From Gammaproteobacteria bacterium (GTDB taxonomy: Bacteria; Pseudomonadota; Gammaproteobacteria; UBA9214), in assembly GCA_029859555.1 (NCBI GenBank), contig JAOUCV010000040.1, forward strand, positions 1 to 11,707: a DNA stretch of 11,707 nucleotides, read 5' to 3'. Shown here one piece after another: positions 1 through 7,967 of this stretch (the first letter of the stretch is position 1; every line of letters begins with the position of its first letter). Made by a program: the position numbers and the translations under genes. The notes under the pieces are model-generated. The model saw only the letters and a list, made by a program, of their open reading frames with translations. It did no database searches and had not been told where the DNA came from.

Positions 1-454
1 GATGCTGCCGTGCCGCCTGTTTTGATGGCAAAAAACCTTCAAACAAAAAACGGTCCGAGGGCAAGCCGGCCACCGACAGTGCTGCAATCAGCGCCGAGGC
101 ACCCGGTACCGGCACTACCTGCACATTCGCTTCACGTGCCGCCCGTACCAGGTAAAACCCGGGGTCACTGATCAGCGGCGTACCGGCATCCGACACCAGC
201 GCCACATCCTCTCCCGCAGCCAGATGCCGCAACAGGCTGGCGGTTATGCCCCGTTCGTTATGTTCATGTAATGCCATCTGCCGGGTGCCAATACCATAAT
301 GCAGCAGCAATTTTTTGCTGTGCCGGGTGTCTTCCGCAGCAATCAGGGGCACGCTTCGCAACACCTCCAGCGCACGCGCGGACAGGTCCTGCAAATTGCC
401 GATGGGTGTTGCAACCACATACAATACCCCGGCGCTTTGTTGTGCGCTGTTCAT
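1..454 (-). CDS. rsmI: RsmI, 16S rRNA (cytidine-1402-2'-O)-methyltransferase, N-terminal part (runs off left edge)
   Basis: RsmI uses S-adenosylmethionine to 2'-O-methylate C1402 in the decoding centre of 16S rRNA, acting in the cytoplasm on the 30S subunit. Translating the minus strand from the ATG at 454 gives 151 codons without a stop before the window ends, roughly half of the usual length of about 285. Family signatures are clear: the N-terminal [20 protein letters not shown] (13-32), [12 protein letters not shown] (39-50), [14 protein letters not shown] (86-99) and the VPVPGASA turn with FEGFLP (115-143), all typical of the tetrapyrrole-methylase fold. The start is supported by AGGA at 464-467, nine bases upstream of the ATG. 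An upstream ATG at 462-464 is in another frame. The gene is divergent from lpoA, as in E. coli (yraL/yraM). Confidence 0.96.
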   Translation of the reverse strand, partial: MNSAQQSAGVLYVVATPIGNLQDLSARALEVLRSVPLIAAEDTRHSKKLLLHYGIGTRQMALHEHNERGITASLLRHLAAGEDVALVSDAGTPLISDPGFYLVRAAREANVQVVPVPGASALIAALSVAGLPSDRFLFEGFLPSKQAARQH

Positions 455-702
455 GCGGCATCATCCTAGCAAATATTACAGCGAGCCGTATCGGCATCTA
501 TTGAAGCTGAACAACCGGGTGTATGCAGGCAAACCAAATCGCGGACCTTGTCCGTGATCAGCCGCCGTGCTACTGGCGCAGCAAGGGAACAAAATTCACA
601 GCCACAGGTAGCTGTATTAAAGGTGGACGCGCTATCGGCTTTTCAGTAGAGTTTCGGCACTTTTAATGAATAACCGGCAGGATCAGCAACAACCCCAGTC
701 TT
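455..702. other. Divergent rsmI-lpoA intergenic spacer
   Basis: This 248-bp spacer must contain the promoters for both flanking genes if they are transcribed from here. I found no convincing -35/-10 pair in either direction. A TATTAA at 615-620 (plus) and a TAATAT-like stretch near 473-480 (minus) are isolated, without a -35 at a normal distance. No RNA gene or strong hairpin was recognised. A 36-codon reading frame from the ATG at 666 overlaps the lpoA start, but has no ribosome binding site and no recognisable product. Confidence 0.4.
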
Positions 703-2676
703 GTGAACAGATTACCGACCATTTTATACAAATTGTTAACCGTCACCCTGCTTGCGGCCCTCCTCATCGGCTGTAGCAGTGGCGTACGCACGGGCACCTC
801 TGACAGCCGCCTGCAGAAGCAGGCACAGGCACTGGAAGACAGCGGTAACTACCAGGGTGCCGCACAGCTGTATCTGCAGGCAGCCGCAAAGACCACCGGT
901 AATGACCAGCAGGCACTGCAATTGCAGGCCGCGGCCAGCCTTATAGGCGGCGAAGACTACACAGGCGCCACGCGACTGCTTGATGAACTGCCGGCGGCAC
1001 AACTCGGCGGCGAGTTGCGCCAGCATTACGCCATCAACAGGGCCGCCATTGCCATTATTGACCAGCGTCCCGTGCAGGTACTGTCACTGCTTGACGAGGT
1101 GCCGGCCAGTGGCCCGTTCGTCGCCGACTACCGGCGCCTGCGCGCCGAGGCTTACCTGCAGGAATCACGATTTTTTCTCAGCGCCCGTGAACGTGTGCTG
1201 CTCGACCCGCTGCTAACGGACCAGCAACAGCAATTGCAAAACGAATTTGCCATCTGGGAGTCACTGAATCGCCTAACCGACACAGAATTGCAAACGCTGC
1301 GCACGACTTCCCCACCTGACCCGCTGAGCGGCTGGATGGAACTGGTAGAACTGACCCGGCTGTACCTGCAGCAACCTGATGCGCTGGCTGACGTGATACC
1401 CCACTGGCAACAGCGCTACCCGAGTCACCCTGCCAGCAAAGCATTCATTCCGGAACTGCTGGAGAGTATGCGTGCCGCAGGCCAGGCACCCGAACGGCTG
1501 GCATTATTGTTGCCGTTGAACGGCAAGCTGAGTGACGCCGCCAGCGCCATCCGTGACGGGGTATTCGCCGCCTGGTACGATACGCCGGCCGCCAGCAGCC
1601 GCCCGTCAATACAGGTATATGATAGCGGCGTGACCGCCGAAGACACGGTGACCGCCTACCAGCAGGCTGTCACTGACGGCGCACAGTTTATTATCGGCCC
1701 CTTGCGCAAGGACTCCGTGCATGCACTGGCCAGCCTGGCGCAGCTCGCTGCACCGGTTCTGGCACTCAACCAGATTGAAGACACCGCGCTGTTCAATACA
1801 GCACTGTACCAGTTTGGACTGGCACCCGAAGACGAAGCGCGCGAGGTAGCACGCCTCGCCTGGCGCGAAGGCTTCACCCGTACCATTGCGTTACTGCCAA
1901 ACACCGACTGGGGTGAACGTGTCTATGCTGCCTTTGCGACTGAATGGCAACTGCTTGGCGGCGAGATCCTCGAGGCCGAACGCTACGATAACACCCGCAC
2001 CGACCATGGCAAGATCATCAGCAGCGTGCTGAACCTGGAAGACAGCAAGGCACGGAAACAGCAGTTATCGCGACACCTGGGGACAAAGCTGGAGTTTGAG
2101 CCGCGCCGCCGTCAGGATGTCGACTTTGTCTTCCTGGTTGCCTCCTCCAGGCAGGCCCGGCTGATCCGTCCGCAATTGCGATTCTACCGGGCCTCCTCCC
2201 TGCCGGTGTACACCACTTCACGGGTCTACAGCGGAATGCCGGATGCCGGCAAGGATGCCGACATGAACGGCATTATTTTTTGCGACATGCCGTGGACGCT
2301 TGAGAGCGGCGGCAGTTCGGATCACCTGCAACAAACCATCAATGCGTCGTGGCCAGGCAATGCCAGCCGTTACCGGCGCCTGTATGCACTGGGCATCGAT
2401 GCCTATCGGCTAGCGCCGTACCTGGGAGAACTGGGTAACAACATGTTTGGTGCCTACCACGGCGTCACCGGCAACCTGTCACTCGGTGCACGTGGACATA
2501 TCAACCGCTCACTGCGATGTGCAAAATTCAGTCGCGGATTACCGGTATTACTCGAACCGACTGTTACCGGGGAAACCGGGGAAACCGGGGAAACCGGGGA
2601 AACCGGGGAAACCGGCGGAGACTCGACCAGCCTGCCTGCAGAATCAACACCGTATGGATACACAAACCCGCGGTAA
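703..2676 (+). CDS. lpoA: LpoA, outer-membrane lipoprotein activator of PBP1A-type peptidoglycan synthase
   Basis: In E. coli LpoA reaches from the outer membrane through the periplasm to activate the bifunctional peptidoglycan synthase PBP1A. The 657-residue product is close to family length (about 680). It begins with a lipoprotein signal ending in lipobox LIGC (21-24). Cys24 is followed by Ser, so no inner-membrane retention signal is seen. Residues of about 35-255 form an Ala/Leu/Gln-rich helical TPR-like region. From about 265 to 615 lies the LppC/PBP1-fold domain, opening with RLALLLPLNGKLSDAASAIR and containing FIIGPLRKDSV and LALNQIED. GTG at 703 is chosen because a stop lies in frame at 667-669 and the signal peptide begins there. 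The Shine-Dalgarno is weak. The C-terminus is odd: five Gly-Glu-Thr units (623-637) from a 9-bp DNA repeat, then a polar tail. It overlaps yraN by 23 bp and heads the operon. Confidence 0.94.
   Translation: MNRLPTILYKLLTVTLLAALLIGCSSGVRTGTSDSRLQKQAQALEDSGNYQGAAQLYLQAAAKTTGNDQQALQLQAAASLIGGEDYTGATRLLDELPAAQLGGELRQHYAINRAAIAIIDQRPVQVLSLLDEVPASGPFVADYRRLRAEAYLQESRFFLSARERVLLDPLLTDQQQQLQNEFAIWESLNRLTDTELQTLRTTSPPDPLSGWMELVELTRLYLQQPDALADVIPHWQQRYPSHPASKAFIPELLESMRAAGQAPERLALLLPLNGKLSDAASAIRDGVFAAWYDTPAASSRPSIQVYDSGVTAEDTVTAYQQAVTDGAQFIIGPLRKDSVHALASLAQLAAPVLALNQIEDTALFNTALYQFGLAPEDEAREVARLAWREGFTRTIALLPNTDWGERVYAAFATEWQLLGGEILEAERYDNTRTDHGKIISSVLNLEDSKARKQQLSRHLGTKLEFEPRRRQDVDFVFLVASSRQARLIRPQLRFYRASSLPVYTTSRVYSGMPDAGKDADMNGIIFCDMPWTLESGGSSDHLQQTINASWPGNASRYRRLYALGIDAYRLAPYLGELGNNMFGAYHGVTGNLSLGARGHINRSLRCAKFSRGLPVLLEPTVTGETGETGETGETGETGGDSTSLPAESTPYGYTNPR
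2571..2615 (+). repeat. Perfect 9-bp tandem repeat, five copies, inside lpoA
   Basis: The unit GGAAACCGG occurs five times head to tail without a mismatch, at 2571, 2580, 2589, 2598 and 2607. A degenerate partial copy (GTTACCGG) stands at 2563-2570. Because the unit is a multiple of three, copy-number change would lengthen or shorten LpoA by three residues without a frameshift. In the lpoA frame it encodes Gly-Glu-Thr repeats beyond the conserved LppC domain. Confidence 0.95.
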
Positions 2677-3013
2677 GCAGGCTGAAGACCGCGCCTGCCG
2701 CTACCTGCAGGCGCATGGCTTACAGCTGCTGCAACGTAATTACCGCAGCAAGCGTGGAGAAATCGACCTGATACTGCAAGACACAGACAGCCTGGTATTT
2801 GTTGAGGTGCGCTACCGGCGTCAACGCGGCTTCGGCTCTGCTGCCGAGAGTGTTGACATACACAAGCAGTCGAAGCTGGTCGCCTGTGCCCGGCATTTCC
2901 TGCAGGCACATGCCGGGGCTGCCAATCAACCATGTCGTTTTGACGTGGTTTCTGTAAACGGCACATCGAACGCCATTGACTGGATACAAAATGCCTTTAG
3001 TGCTGCGGAGTAA
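2654..3013 (+). CDS. yraN: YraN, UPF0102 family protein with nuclease-like fold
   Basis: YraN proteins are small, widely conserved and related in sequence to Holliday-junction-resolvase-like PD-(D/E)XK nucleases; their cellular role is not settled. The 119-residue product has the normal family length. It shows the hallmark RSKRGEIDLI (31-40) and FVEVRYRR (49-56), giving Glu36, Asp38 and Glu51 as the probable metal-site acids. As in E. coli, the position usually written as Lys in the EVK motif is Arg. A C-terminal CRFDVVSV (94-101) is also conserved. The ATG at 2654 is chosen because homology starts there. The frame stays open upstream only as a shadow inside lpoA. No Shine-Dalgarno is visible, and the start lies 23 bp inside lpoA, so translational coupling is likely. 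The next gene begins 3 bp after its stop. Confidence 0.93.
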   Translation: MDTQTRGKQAEDRACRYLQAHGLQLLQRNYRSKRGEIDLILQDTDSLVFVEVRYRRQRGFGSAAESVDIHKQSKLVACARHFLQAHAGAANQPCRFDVVSVNGTSNAIDWIQNAFSAAE

Positions 3014-3619
<606 letters not shown>

Positions 3620-3623
3620 ACAC

Positions 3624-4208
3624 ATGCATTTTTTCAGAACCCTGCTCGCCATTACCCTCGTTACCACCCTGCTTGGCGGCTGCGCGGCCGTTGTCGTTAC
3701 CGGTGCAGCGACCGGCGCAAATGCGGCGCATGACCGGCGCACACTGGGCGCCTACATAGATGACGAAGGTATCGAACTGAAGGTCCGCCTTGCCGTCACC
3801 GAGGACAAGGAGCTCTTCAGCCAGGTACATGTCAACATCATCAGCGTCAACGGCGTGGTACTGCTGGTCGGGCAGGCACCTACCGAGGAACTGCGCATGA
3901 AGATCGTTGACATCACCAATAGCGTCGAGAAGGTACGCGTGGTTCATGATGAAATGACCATCGCCGCACCCAATTCCTATATGACACGCAGCAGCGACTC
4001 ACTGATCACCGCGAAAGTTAAAGGCAGCCTGTTCGGCATCGAGGGACATGAAGGATTTGACCCGACCCGCGTCAAGGTAGTCACTGAAAACGGTATTGTT
4101 TACCTGATGGGTATTCTGTACCGCTTGGAGGCCGATGCTGTTTCCACCAAGGCAAGCCGTGTCAAGGGTGTACAAAAAGTCGTAAAACTGTTTGAGTATC
4201 TCGACTAG
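3624..4208 (+). CDS. dolP: DolP (YraP), division- and outer-membrane-linked dual BON-domain lipoprotein
   Basis: DolP is an outer-membrane lipoprotein that binds anionic phospholipid, gathers at division sites and supports envelope integrity. The chosen ATG at 3624 gives 194 residues (E. coli 191). Its signal peptide ends in lipobox LGGC (17-20), with Cys20 followed by Ala. Two BON domains follow, at about 47-112 (ELKVRLAVTED, VVLLVGQAP) and about 125-192 (LITAKVKGSLFG, GIVYLMGILYR). The start is decided by AGGAG at 3609-3613, ten bases upstream. An in-frame TTG at 3600 lies inside gmhA and would spoil the signal peptide with extra charged residues. The gmhA stop is four bases before the ATG, so the two are surely co-translated from one mRNA. 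Confidence 0.93.
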   Translation: MHFFRTLLAITLVTTLLGGCAAVVVTGAATGANAAHDRRTLGAYIDDEGIELKVRLAVTEDKELFSQVHVNIISVNGVVLLVGQAPTEELRMKIVDITNSVEKVRVVHDEMTIAAPNSYMTRSSDSLITAKVKGSLFGIEGHEGFDPTRVKVVTENGIVYLMGILYRLEADAVSTKASRVKGVQKVVKLFEYLD

Positions 4209-4232
4209 TCCGGCTGCTGCAAGGTAAATAAA

Positions 4233-5225
4233 ATGTCCCGTTTCGTTGTTTGTGCATTGTATAAATTTGTCCGGCTGGATGATTACCGGGCGCTGCGCGC
4301 ACCGCTGCATGACGCACTGCTTGCCAACCAGGTACGCGGCACACTGCTGCTTGCCAGTGAGGGCATCAACGGCACCATCGCCGGAAGCCGCGCAGGCATT
4401 GATGCCGTACTGGACTGGCTGCACACTCAGCCACAGCTGGCTGAAATTGATTACAAGGAATCCCTTGCCGATACTCCTCCTTTCAAGCGCACCAGGGTGA
4501 AGCTGAAGAAGGAAATCGTCACCATGGGTGAACCCGGCATTGACCCGGCACATGTTGTTGGCACCTACGTCAGCCCGAAAGACTGGAATGCGCTCATCAG
4601 CGACCCCGAAGTGCTGTTGATCGACACCCGTAACGACTATGAGGTGCAGGTAGGAACTTTCAGGAATGCCATAAATCCGGGTACCGGTACCTTTCGCGAG
4701 TTTCCGCGCTACGTGAAACAGCAACTTGACCCGAACAAACATAAAAAAGTCGCCATGTTCTGTACCGGCGGCATTCGCTGCGAAAAGTCGACTGCCTTTC
4801 TGAAAGAACAGGGATTTGAAGAAGTATTCCATCTCAAGGGAGGCATCCTTAAATACCTGGAAGATATCCCTGAAGACAATACGCTCTGGGAGGGTGAGTG
4901 TTTCGTCTTTGATGAGCGCGTCACAGTTAACCATCATCTTGAGCAAGGCAACTATCACCAGTGTCATGCCTGTCGATTGCCAATCACCGAGACCGACAAG
5001 GCCAGTGACAAGTTTATACAGGGTGTCAGTTGCCCGCATTGCTTTGGCAAACTGACAGTAAAACAAAAAGCCCGTTTCAAGGAGCGGCAGCGGCAAATGG
5101 AACTGGCACAACAGCGCGGCGAAGCTCACATGGGTGATGACGCCAATGAGTATTCAGCAGCGAATCGCAGCAGCAAGCAACAGAAAAAACAACAGCAAGC
5201 AAGGGCAACCAGGCAGGTCGTCTGA
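4233..5225 (+). CDS. trhO: TrhO (YceA-type), rhodanese-domain tRNA uridine(34) hydroxylase
   Basis: TrhO hydroxylates uridine 34 of certain tRNAs in an oxygen-dependent way, the first step to 5-methoxy- or 5-carboxymethoxyuridine. The 330-residue product has the family order. An N-terminal domain of about 1-95 contains [12 protein letters not shown] (40-51). A rhodanese domain (about 118-215) has [16 protein letters not shown] and the active-site loop [11 protein letters not shown], with Cys177 as the expected catalytic residue and Cys183 conserved. Near the C-terminus, paired CxxC motifs (Cys244/Cys247 and Cys267/Cys270) look like a small zinc site, also present in E. coli YceA. The last 30 residues are low-complexity Gln/Lys/Arg. 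AAGGT at 4221-4225 lies seven bases before the ATG. It is 24 bp behind dolP and could be its last co-transcribed gene; no terminator is seen between them. Confidence 0.94.
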   Translation: MSRFVVCALYKFVRLDDYRALRAPLHDALLANQVRGTLLLASEGINGTIAGSRAGIDAVLDWLHTQPQLAEIDYKESLADTPPFKRTRVKLKKEIVTMGEPGIDPAHVVGTYVSPKDWNALISDPEVLLIDTRNDYEVQVGTFRNAINPGTGTFREFPRYVKQQLDPNKHKKVAMFCTGGIRCEKSTAFLKEQGFEEVFHLKGGILKYLEDIPEDNTLWEGECFVFDERVTVNHHLEQGNYHQCHACRLPITETDKASDKFIQGVSCPHCFGKLTVKQKARFKERQRQMELAQQRGEAHMGDDANEYSAANRSSKQQKKQQQARATRQVV

Positions 5226-5271
5226 CAAATATAAAATGCATTTTGTCCACGCCACCATCTGACTACTGATC

Positions 5272-6897
5272 ATGGACGAACTGGTTATCTCGCTGAACTA
5301 TAACGATCCGCTCTGGATCACCATCGCGCTGCTGCTGGGACTGGTGGCGAAACAACTGAACCTGCCGCCCCTGGTCGGTTTTCTGGTCGCCGGTTTCCTG
5401 CTTAACATCGGTGGTGCGCAGGGCGGTGCCTTTCTCAGCGAGATTGCCGAACTCGGCGTCACCCTGCTGCTGTTCACCATTGGCCTGAAACTGAATATCC
5501 GTCAACTGCTACGCACCGAGGTCTGGGGGGTTGCCAGCACCCATATGTTGCTGATCGTGCTCATCAACGCCTTGCTGGTGCTTGGACTGGCACAACTTTC
5601 ACTGCCACTGTTTACCGGGATTGACTTCACCACGGCCGCCATAATCGGTTTCGCATTGAGCTTTTCCAGCACCGTTTTCGCCGTCAAGGTGCTGGAAGAG
5701 AAAGGCGACATAGCCTCCCGCCACGGCCGACTCGCCATCGGCATCCTGATCATGCAGGACATCGCCGCCGTGCTGTTCCTGGCAGTTTCTACCGGCAAAC
5801 TGCCAACACCCTGGGCCCTGGGGCTGTTGCTGCTGATCCCGCTGCGACCGCTGTTCTTCGACCTGATGAAACGTGCCGGTCATGATGAACTGCTGATTCT
5901 GTTCGGCTTTGTACTGGCACTGGGCGGTGCCGCCCTGTTTGAGGCCGTTGGTATCAAGGGCGACCTCGGGGCATTGTTGCTTGGCCTGATGTTATCCGGG
6001 CATCCGAAAACAAATGAACTGGCAAAGACACTGCTGGGTTTTAAAGAACTTTTTCTGATTGGCTTCTTCCTCAGCATCGGCCTGACAGGCCTGCCAGGCC
6101 CGTCCATTATGCTGGCATCGCTGCTACTGCTGATGGTACTGCCCGTCAAAATGGCGCTGTATTTCTGGCTGGCTACCCGCTTCAGGGTACGTGCACGCAC
6201 GGCTACGCTAACCTCGCTGCACCTCTCCAACTACAGTGAGTTTGGCCTGATCGTCGGGGCCATTGCCGTTAGCAATGGCTGGCTGGCAGATGACTGGCTG
6301 GTACTGATTGCCGTAGCCCTGTCATTTTCCTTTATCCTCGCCGCACCGTTAAACCGGGACGCAGATGCACTATTTGCCCGCTTCCATGGTTTCTTCATAC
6401 GCTTTGAAAGAGATAAACGCCTGGCTGATGATCAACCCGTGCGCTTTCCCGATGCCCGCGTTGTCATTATCGGCATGGGGCGAGTTGGCAGTGGCACCTA
6501 TGACCATCTGAAATCCGAGTGCGGCGATAAACTGCTCGGCATTGACTTTGACAGTGACGTCATTGAAAAGCAGGCCCGCTCGGGACGCCGGGTGATACAG
6601 GAAGATGCAACGGACCCGGATTTTTACAACCGCATCGATCGTGAAAACAACGACGTCAGACTGGTACTGGTCACGCTGCCCAACCATGCATCCAATCTTG
6701 CCGTCGTCAAACAACTGCAGCAGCACAACTACCCCGGTCATATTGCTGCCACTGCGAAATATCCGGATGAAGTTGATGATTTTAACGAACTGGGTATCGA
6801 GTCCGCCTACAATATCTACGCCAAGGCCGGCTCCGGTTTCGCCGGCCATATTCTGAACCAGATTAAATGTGATGGCTGGACTGACAAGGAGCGGTAA
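5272..6897 (+). CDS. CPA2-family cation:proton antiporter with C-terminal RCK/TrkA-N domain
   Basis: A predicted inner-membrane monovalent cation (probably K+ or Na+):proton antiporter of the KefB/KefC/YbaL type. The 541-residue protein has about a dozen hydrophobic segments across residues 13-360, with the Asp-containing MQDIAAVLFL (161-170) characteristic of the CPA2 transport core. A cytoplasmic RCK N domain (about 395-515) follows, with nucleotide-binding GMGRVG (401-406) and an acidic end of the next strand (IDFD, 424-427). It is shorter than KefC (about 620), and no separate C-terminal extension beyond the RCK domain is seen, so glutathione gating as in KefC should not be assumed. Its exact ion is unknown. 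The start has no good Shine-Dalgarno, but the first helix follows at once. The gene ends with two adjacent stops (TAA TAG). It lies 46 bp after trhO. Confidence 0.88.
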   Translation: MDELVISLNYNDPLWITIALLLGLVAKQLNLPPLVGFLVAGFLLNIGGAQGGAFLSEIAELGVTLLLFTIGLKLNIRQLLRTEVWGVASTHMLLIVLINALLVLGLAQLSLPLFTGIDFTTAAIIGFALSFSSTVFAVKVLEEKGDIASRHGRLAIGILIMQDIAAVLFLAVSTGKLPTPWALGLLLLIPLRPLFFDLMKRAGHDELLILFGFVLALGGAALFEAVGIKGDLGALLLGLMLSGHPKTNELAKTLLGFKELFLIGFFLSIGLTGLPGPSIMLASLLLLMVLPVKMALYFWLATRFRVRARTATLTSLHLSNYSEFGLIVGAIAVSNGWLADDWLVLIAVALSFSFILAAPLNRDADALFARFHGFFIRFERDKRLADDQPVRFPDARVVIIGMGRVGSGTYDHLKSECGDKLLGIDFDSDVIEKQARSGRRVIQEDATDPDFYNRIDRENNDVRLVLVTLPNHASNLAVVKQLQQHNYPGHIAATAKYPDEVDDFNELGIESAYNIYAKAGSGFAGHILNQIKCDGWTDKER

Positions 6898-6959
6898 TAG
6901 CTGTATGTTTCGCTAATAATCGTCTTCTCTGGACGGAACCATGTGAGGCAAAAAACAAC

Positions 6960-7220
6960 ATGAAGAAGCTCAAAAACGAGGCTCAGCTACTCAAGGAGGC
7001 CATCCGTCTTGGCACCGAATACGGCGAGAAACGCGGCGTGGTGGAGTTTGAAGCCACCGACACACAAAACGAAAGAATCGAATATATCTACAAGCTGCTG
7101 GTGCATGACAAGGTTATCGTGCCGCTCGCACTTGGCCAGCAAAGCCTGCCAAATATGCGCCACAAACTGGCACTGTGGGCCTCACGCCAGTTGCCGTCTG
7201 ATCACCCCCTGCTGAAATAG
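6960..7220 (+). CDS. Small DUF5062-like conserved hypothetical protein
   Basis: The product is 86 residues, soluble and highly charged, without a signal peptide or membrane segment. From memory it resembles the DUF5062 family of marine gammaproteobacteria. The supporting features are the start MKKLKNEAQLLKEAI, a central IYKLLVHDKVIVPLALG (43-59), and the end RHKLALWASRQLPSDHPL (67-84). The function of that family is unknown to me. GAGG at 6945-6948 lies 11 bases before the ATG, a longer spacing than ideal. The gene is 62 bp behind the antiporter on the same strand, with no terminator seen between, so co-transcription is possible. The reading frame and codon use fit the neighbours. I am confident it is coding and moderately confident of the family name. 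Confidence 0.75.
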   Translation: MKKLKNEAQLLKEAIRLGTEYGEKRGVVEFEATDTQNERIEYIYKLLVHDKVIVPLALGQQSLPNMRHKLALWASRQLPSDHPLLK

Positions 7221-7633
7221 CCTGGACAGCTAACGCCCGGCGCGCACAGGATTCGCCCGACAAAAACCTGCGCATCATTCACTGCAGCAGCTAACTTGCA
7301 CACAGCAACGCCGCTGCAAATGCGGCTGTATTACTTTAAAACAACCAGTCAATCCTTAAGCCATTCATAGTGTTGCAACAGGCACACTCACACCCGGGCC
7401 ACCTTGTCGCCCTCTTGCGACAGCAAAAACCACTATAAATACTGCATAAAACCTGCCCAGCTGTTTTTTTGTCGCTGTCGAACGACATACCCGGGTAACC
7501 CTGTCTGCAAACATCACACCCGCATCCTGTATTGCCGGCTGATTTTTATTCTGGCACGGCACTTGCTCTATCCATGTCACGCAAGCGTTCTGCGTAACAA
7601 ACAGGAACATCGTAATCAACACAGGAGTGACAC
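7221..7633. other. 413-bp noncoding stretch with short inverted repeats
   Basis: No credible gene is seen here; the open frames present lack a binding site and give unrecognisable cysteine-rich shadows. The stretch contains a weak hairpin at 7310-7326, an exact 6-bp inverted repeat at 7405-7422 (TGTCGC, six-base loop, GCGACA), and a second at 7476-7487 (TGTCG, AA, CGACA). The 7-mer TTGTCGC and the hexamer CCCGGG each occur twice. A tentative promoter, TTGCGA (7415-7420) with AATACT (7438-7443) at 17-bp spacing, overlaps the first inverted repeat. It could drive the EF-hand gene from about 190 bp away. Confidence 0.4.
7310..7334 (+). terminator. Possible weak terminator hairpin after the DUF5062-like gene
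   Basis: GCCGC (7310-7314) and GCGGC (7322-7326) can pair as a 5-bp GC stem with a seven-base loop about 90 bp past the stop at 7220. The bases that follow (TGTATTACTTT) are only loosely T-rich, so efficient intrinsic termination is doubtful. Confidence 0.25.
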
Positions 7634-7885
7634 ATGAAAAGACATATTCTGAGCGCAGTATTTACCACCCTCATCAGCAGCACCGCACTGGCACAGGACG
7701 GCGCCGTTATCACATTCAACGATCTGGACAGTAACAGCGATGACGGTCTGAGTGCCGCTGAAGCAGGTGCACTGCCGGAGATTTCTGCGCAGTGGAGCAC
7801 GCTGGACTCGGATGCCGACGGCAAGCTGAGTCGTGCCGAATTTGCCAGCTACCGGATACCGGCACCTGCCACTGGCGACGAGTAA
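7634..7885 (+). CDS. Small exported EF-hand calcium-binding protein
   Basis: An 83-residue protein with a Sec signal peptide (about 1-20, ending in TALA before Gln21) and two EF-hand loops. Loop 1 is DSNSDDGLSAAE (32-43) and loop 2 is DSDADGKLSRAE (58-69). Loop 2 is canonical, with Asp at positions 1, 3 and 5, Gly at 6 and Glu at 12. Loop 1 has Asn at position 3 and shifts Gly to position 7, but keeps the terminal Glu. The mature protein of about 63 residues is acidic and should be periplasmic or secreted. Calcium binding is inferred from the loops; the physiological role is unknown. AGGAG at 7623-7627 lies six bases before the ATG, so the start is firm. It stands alone, preceded by a long noncoding stretch and followed by terminators, so it is probably monocistronic. 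Confidence 0.9.
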   Translation: MKRHILSAVFTTLISSTALAQDGAVITFNDLDSNSDDGLSAAEAGALPEISAQWSTLDSDADGKLSRAEFASYRIPAPATGDE

Positions 7886-7935
7886 GCAATTACACCCGGC
7901 CCATCCGTTGTACAGGGATGACAACGAGGCGTTTA

Positions 7936-7967
7936 CCCTGTAACGCCAGTCAGACAGGGATGTTTTT
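7936..7967 (+). terminator. First terminator-like hairpin after the EF-hand gene
   Basis: CCCTGT (7936-7941) pairs with ACAGGG (7954-7959) around a 12-base loop and is followed, after ATG, by TTTTT at 7963-7967. The left arm can instead pair with TACAGGG at 7911-7917 (7 bp), so two structures compete. ACAGGGATG is directly repeated at 7912-7920 and 7954-7962. As a terminator alone it would be modest. Confidence 0.45.

Noticed and set aside
666..776. Possible 36-codon upstream ORF overlapping the lpoA start
   Set aside because: It has an ATG, but no Shine-Dalgarno and no recognisable product; chance is sufficient.
2454..2966. A 170-codon minus-strand frame with Pro-Val-Ser repeats
   Set aside because: It is the complement of the lpoA repeat plus yraN; the repeat appears in every frame, and both plus-strand genes are secure.
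3999..5129. A 376-codon open frame on the minus strand opposite trhO and dolP
   Set aside because: The plus strand here has two well-recognised families with Shine-Dalgarno sites. The antisense product shows no family signature and crosses two genes, so it is a composition-driven shadow.
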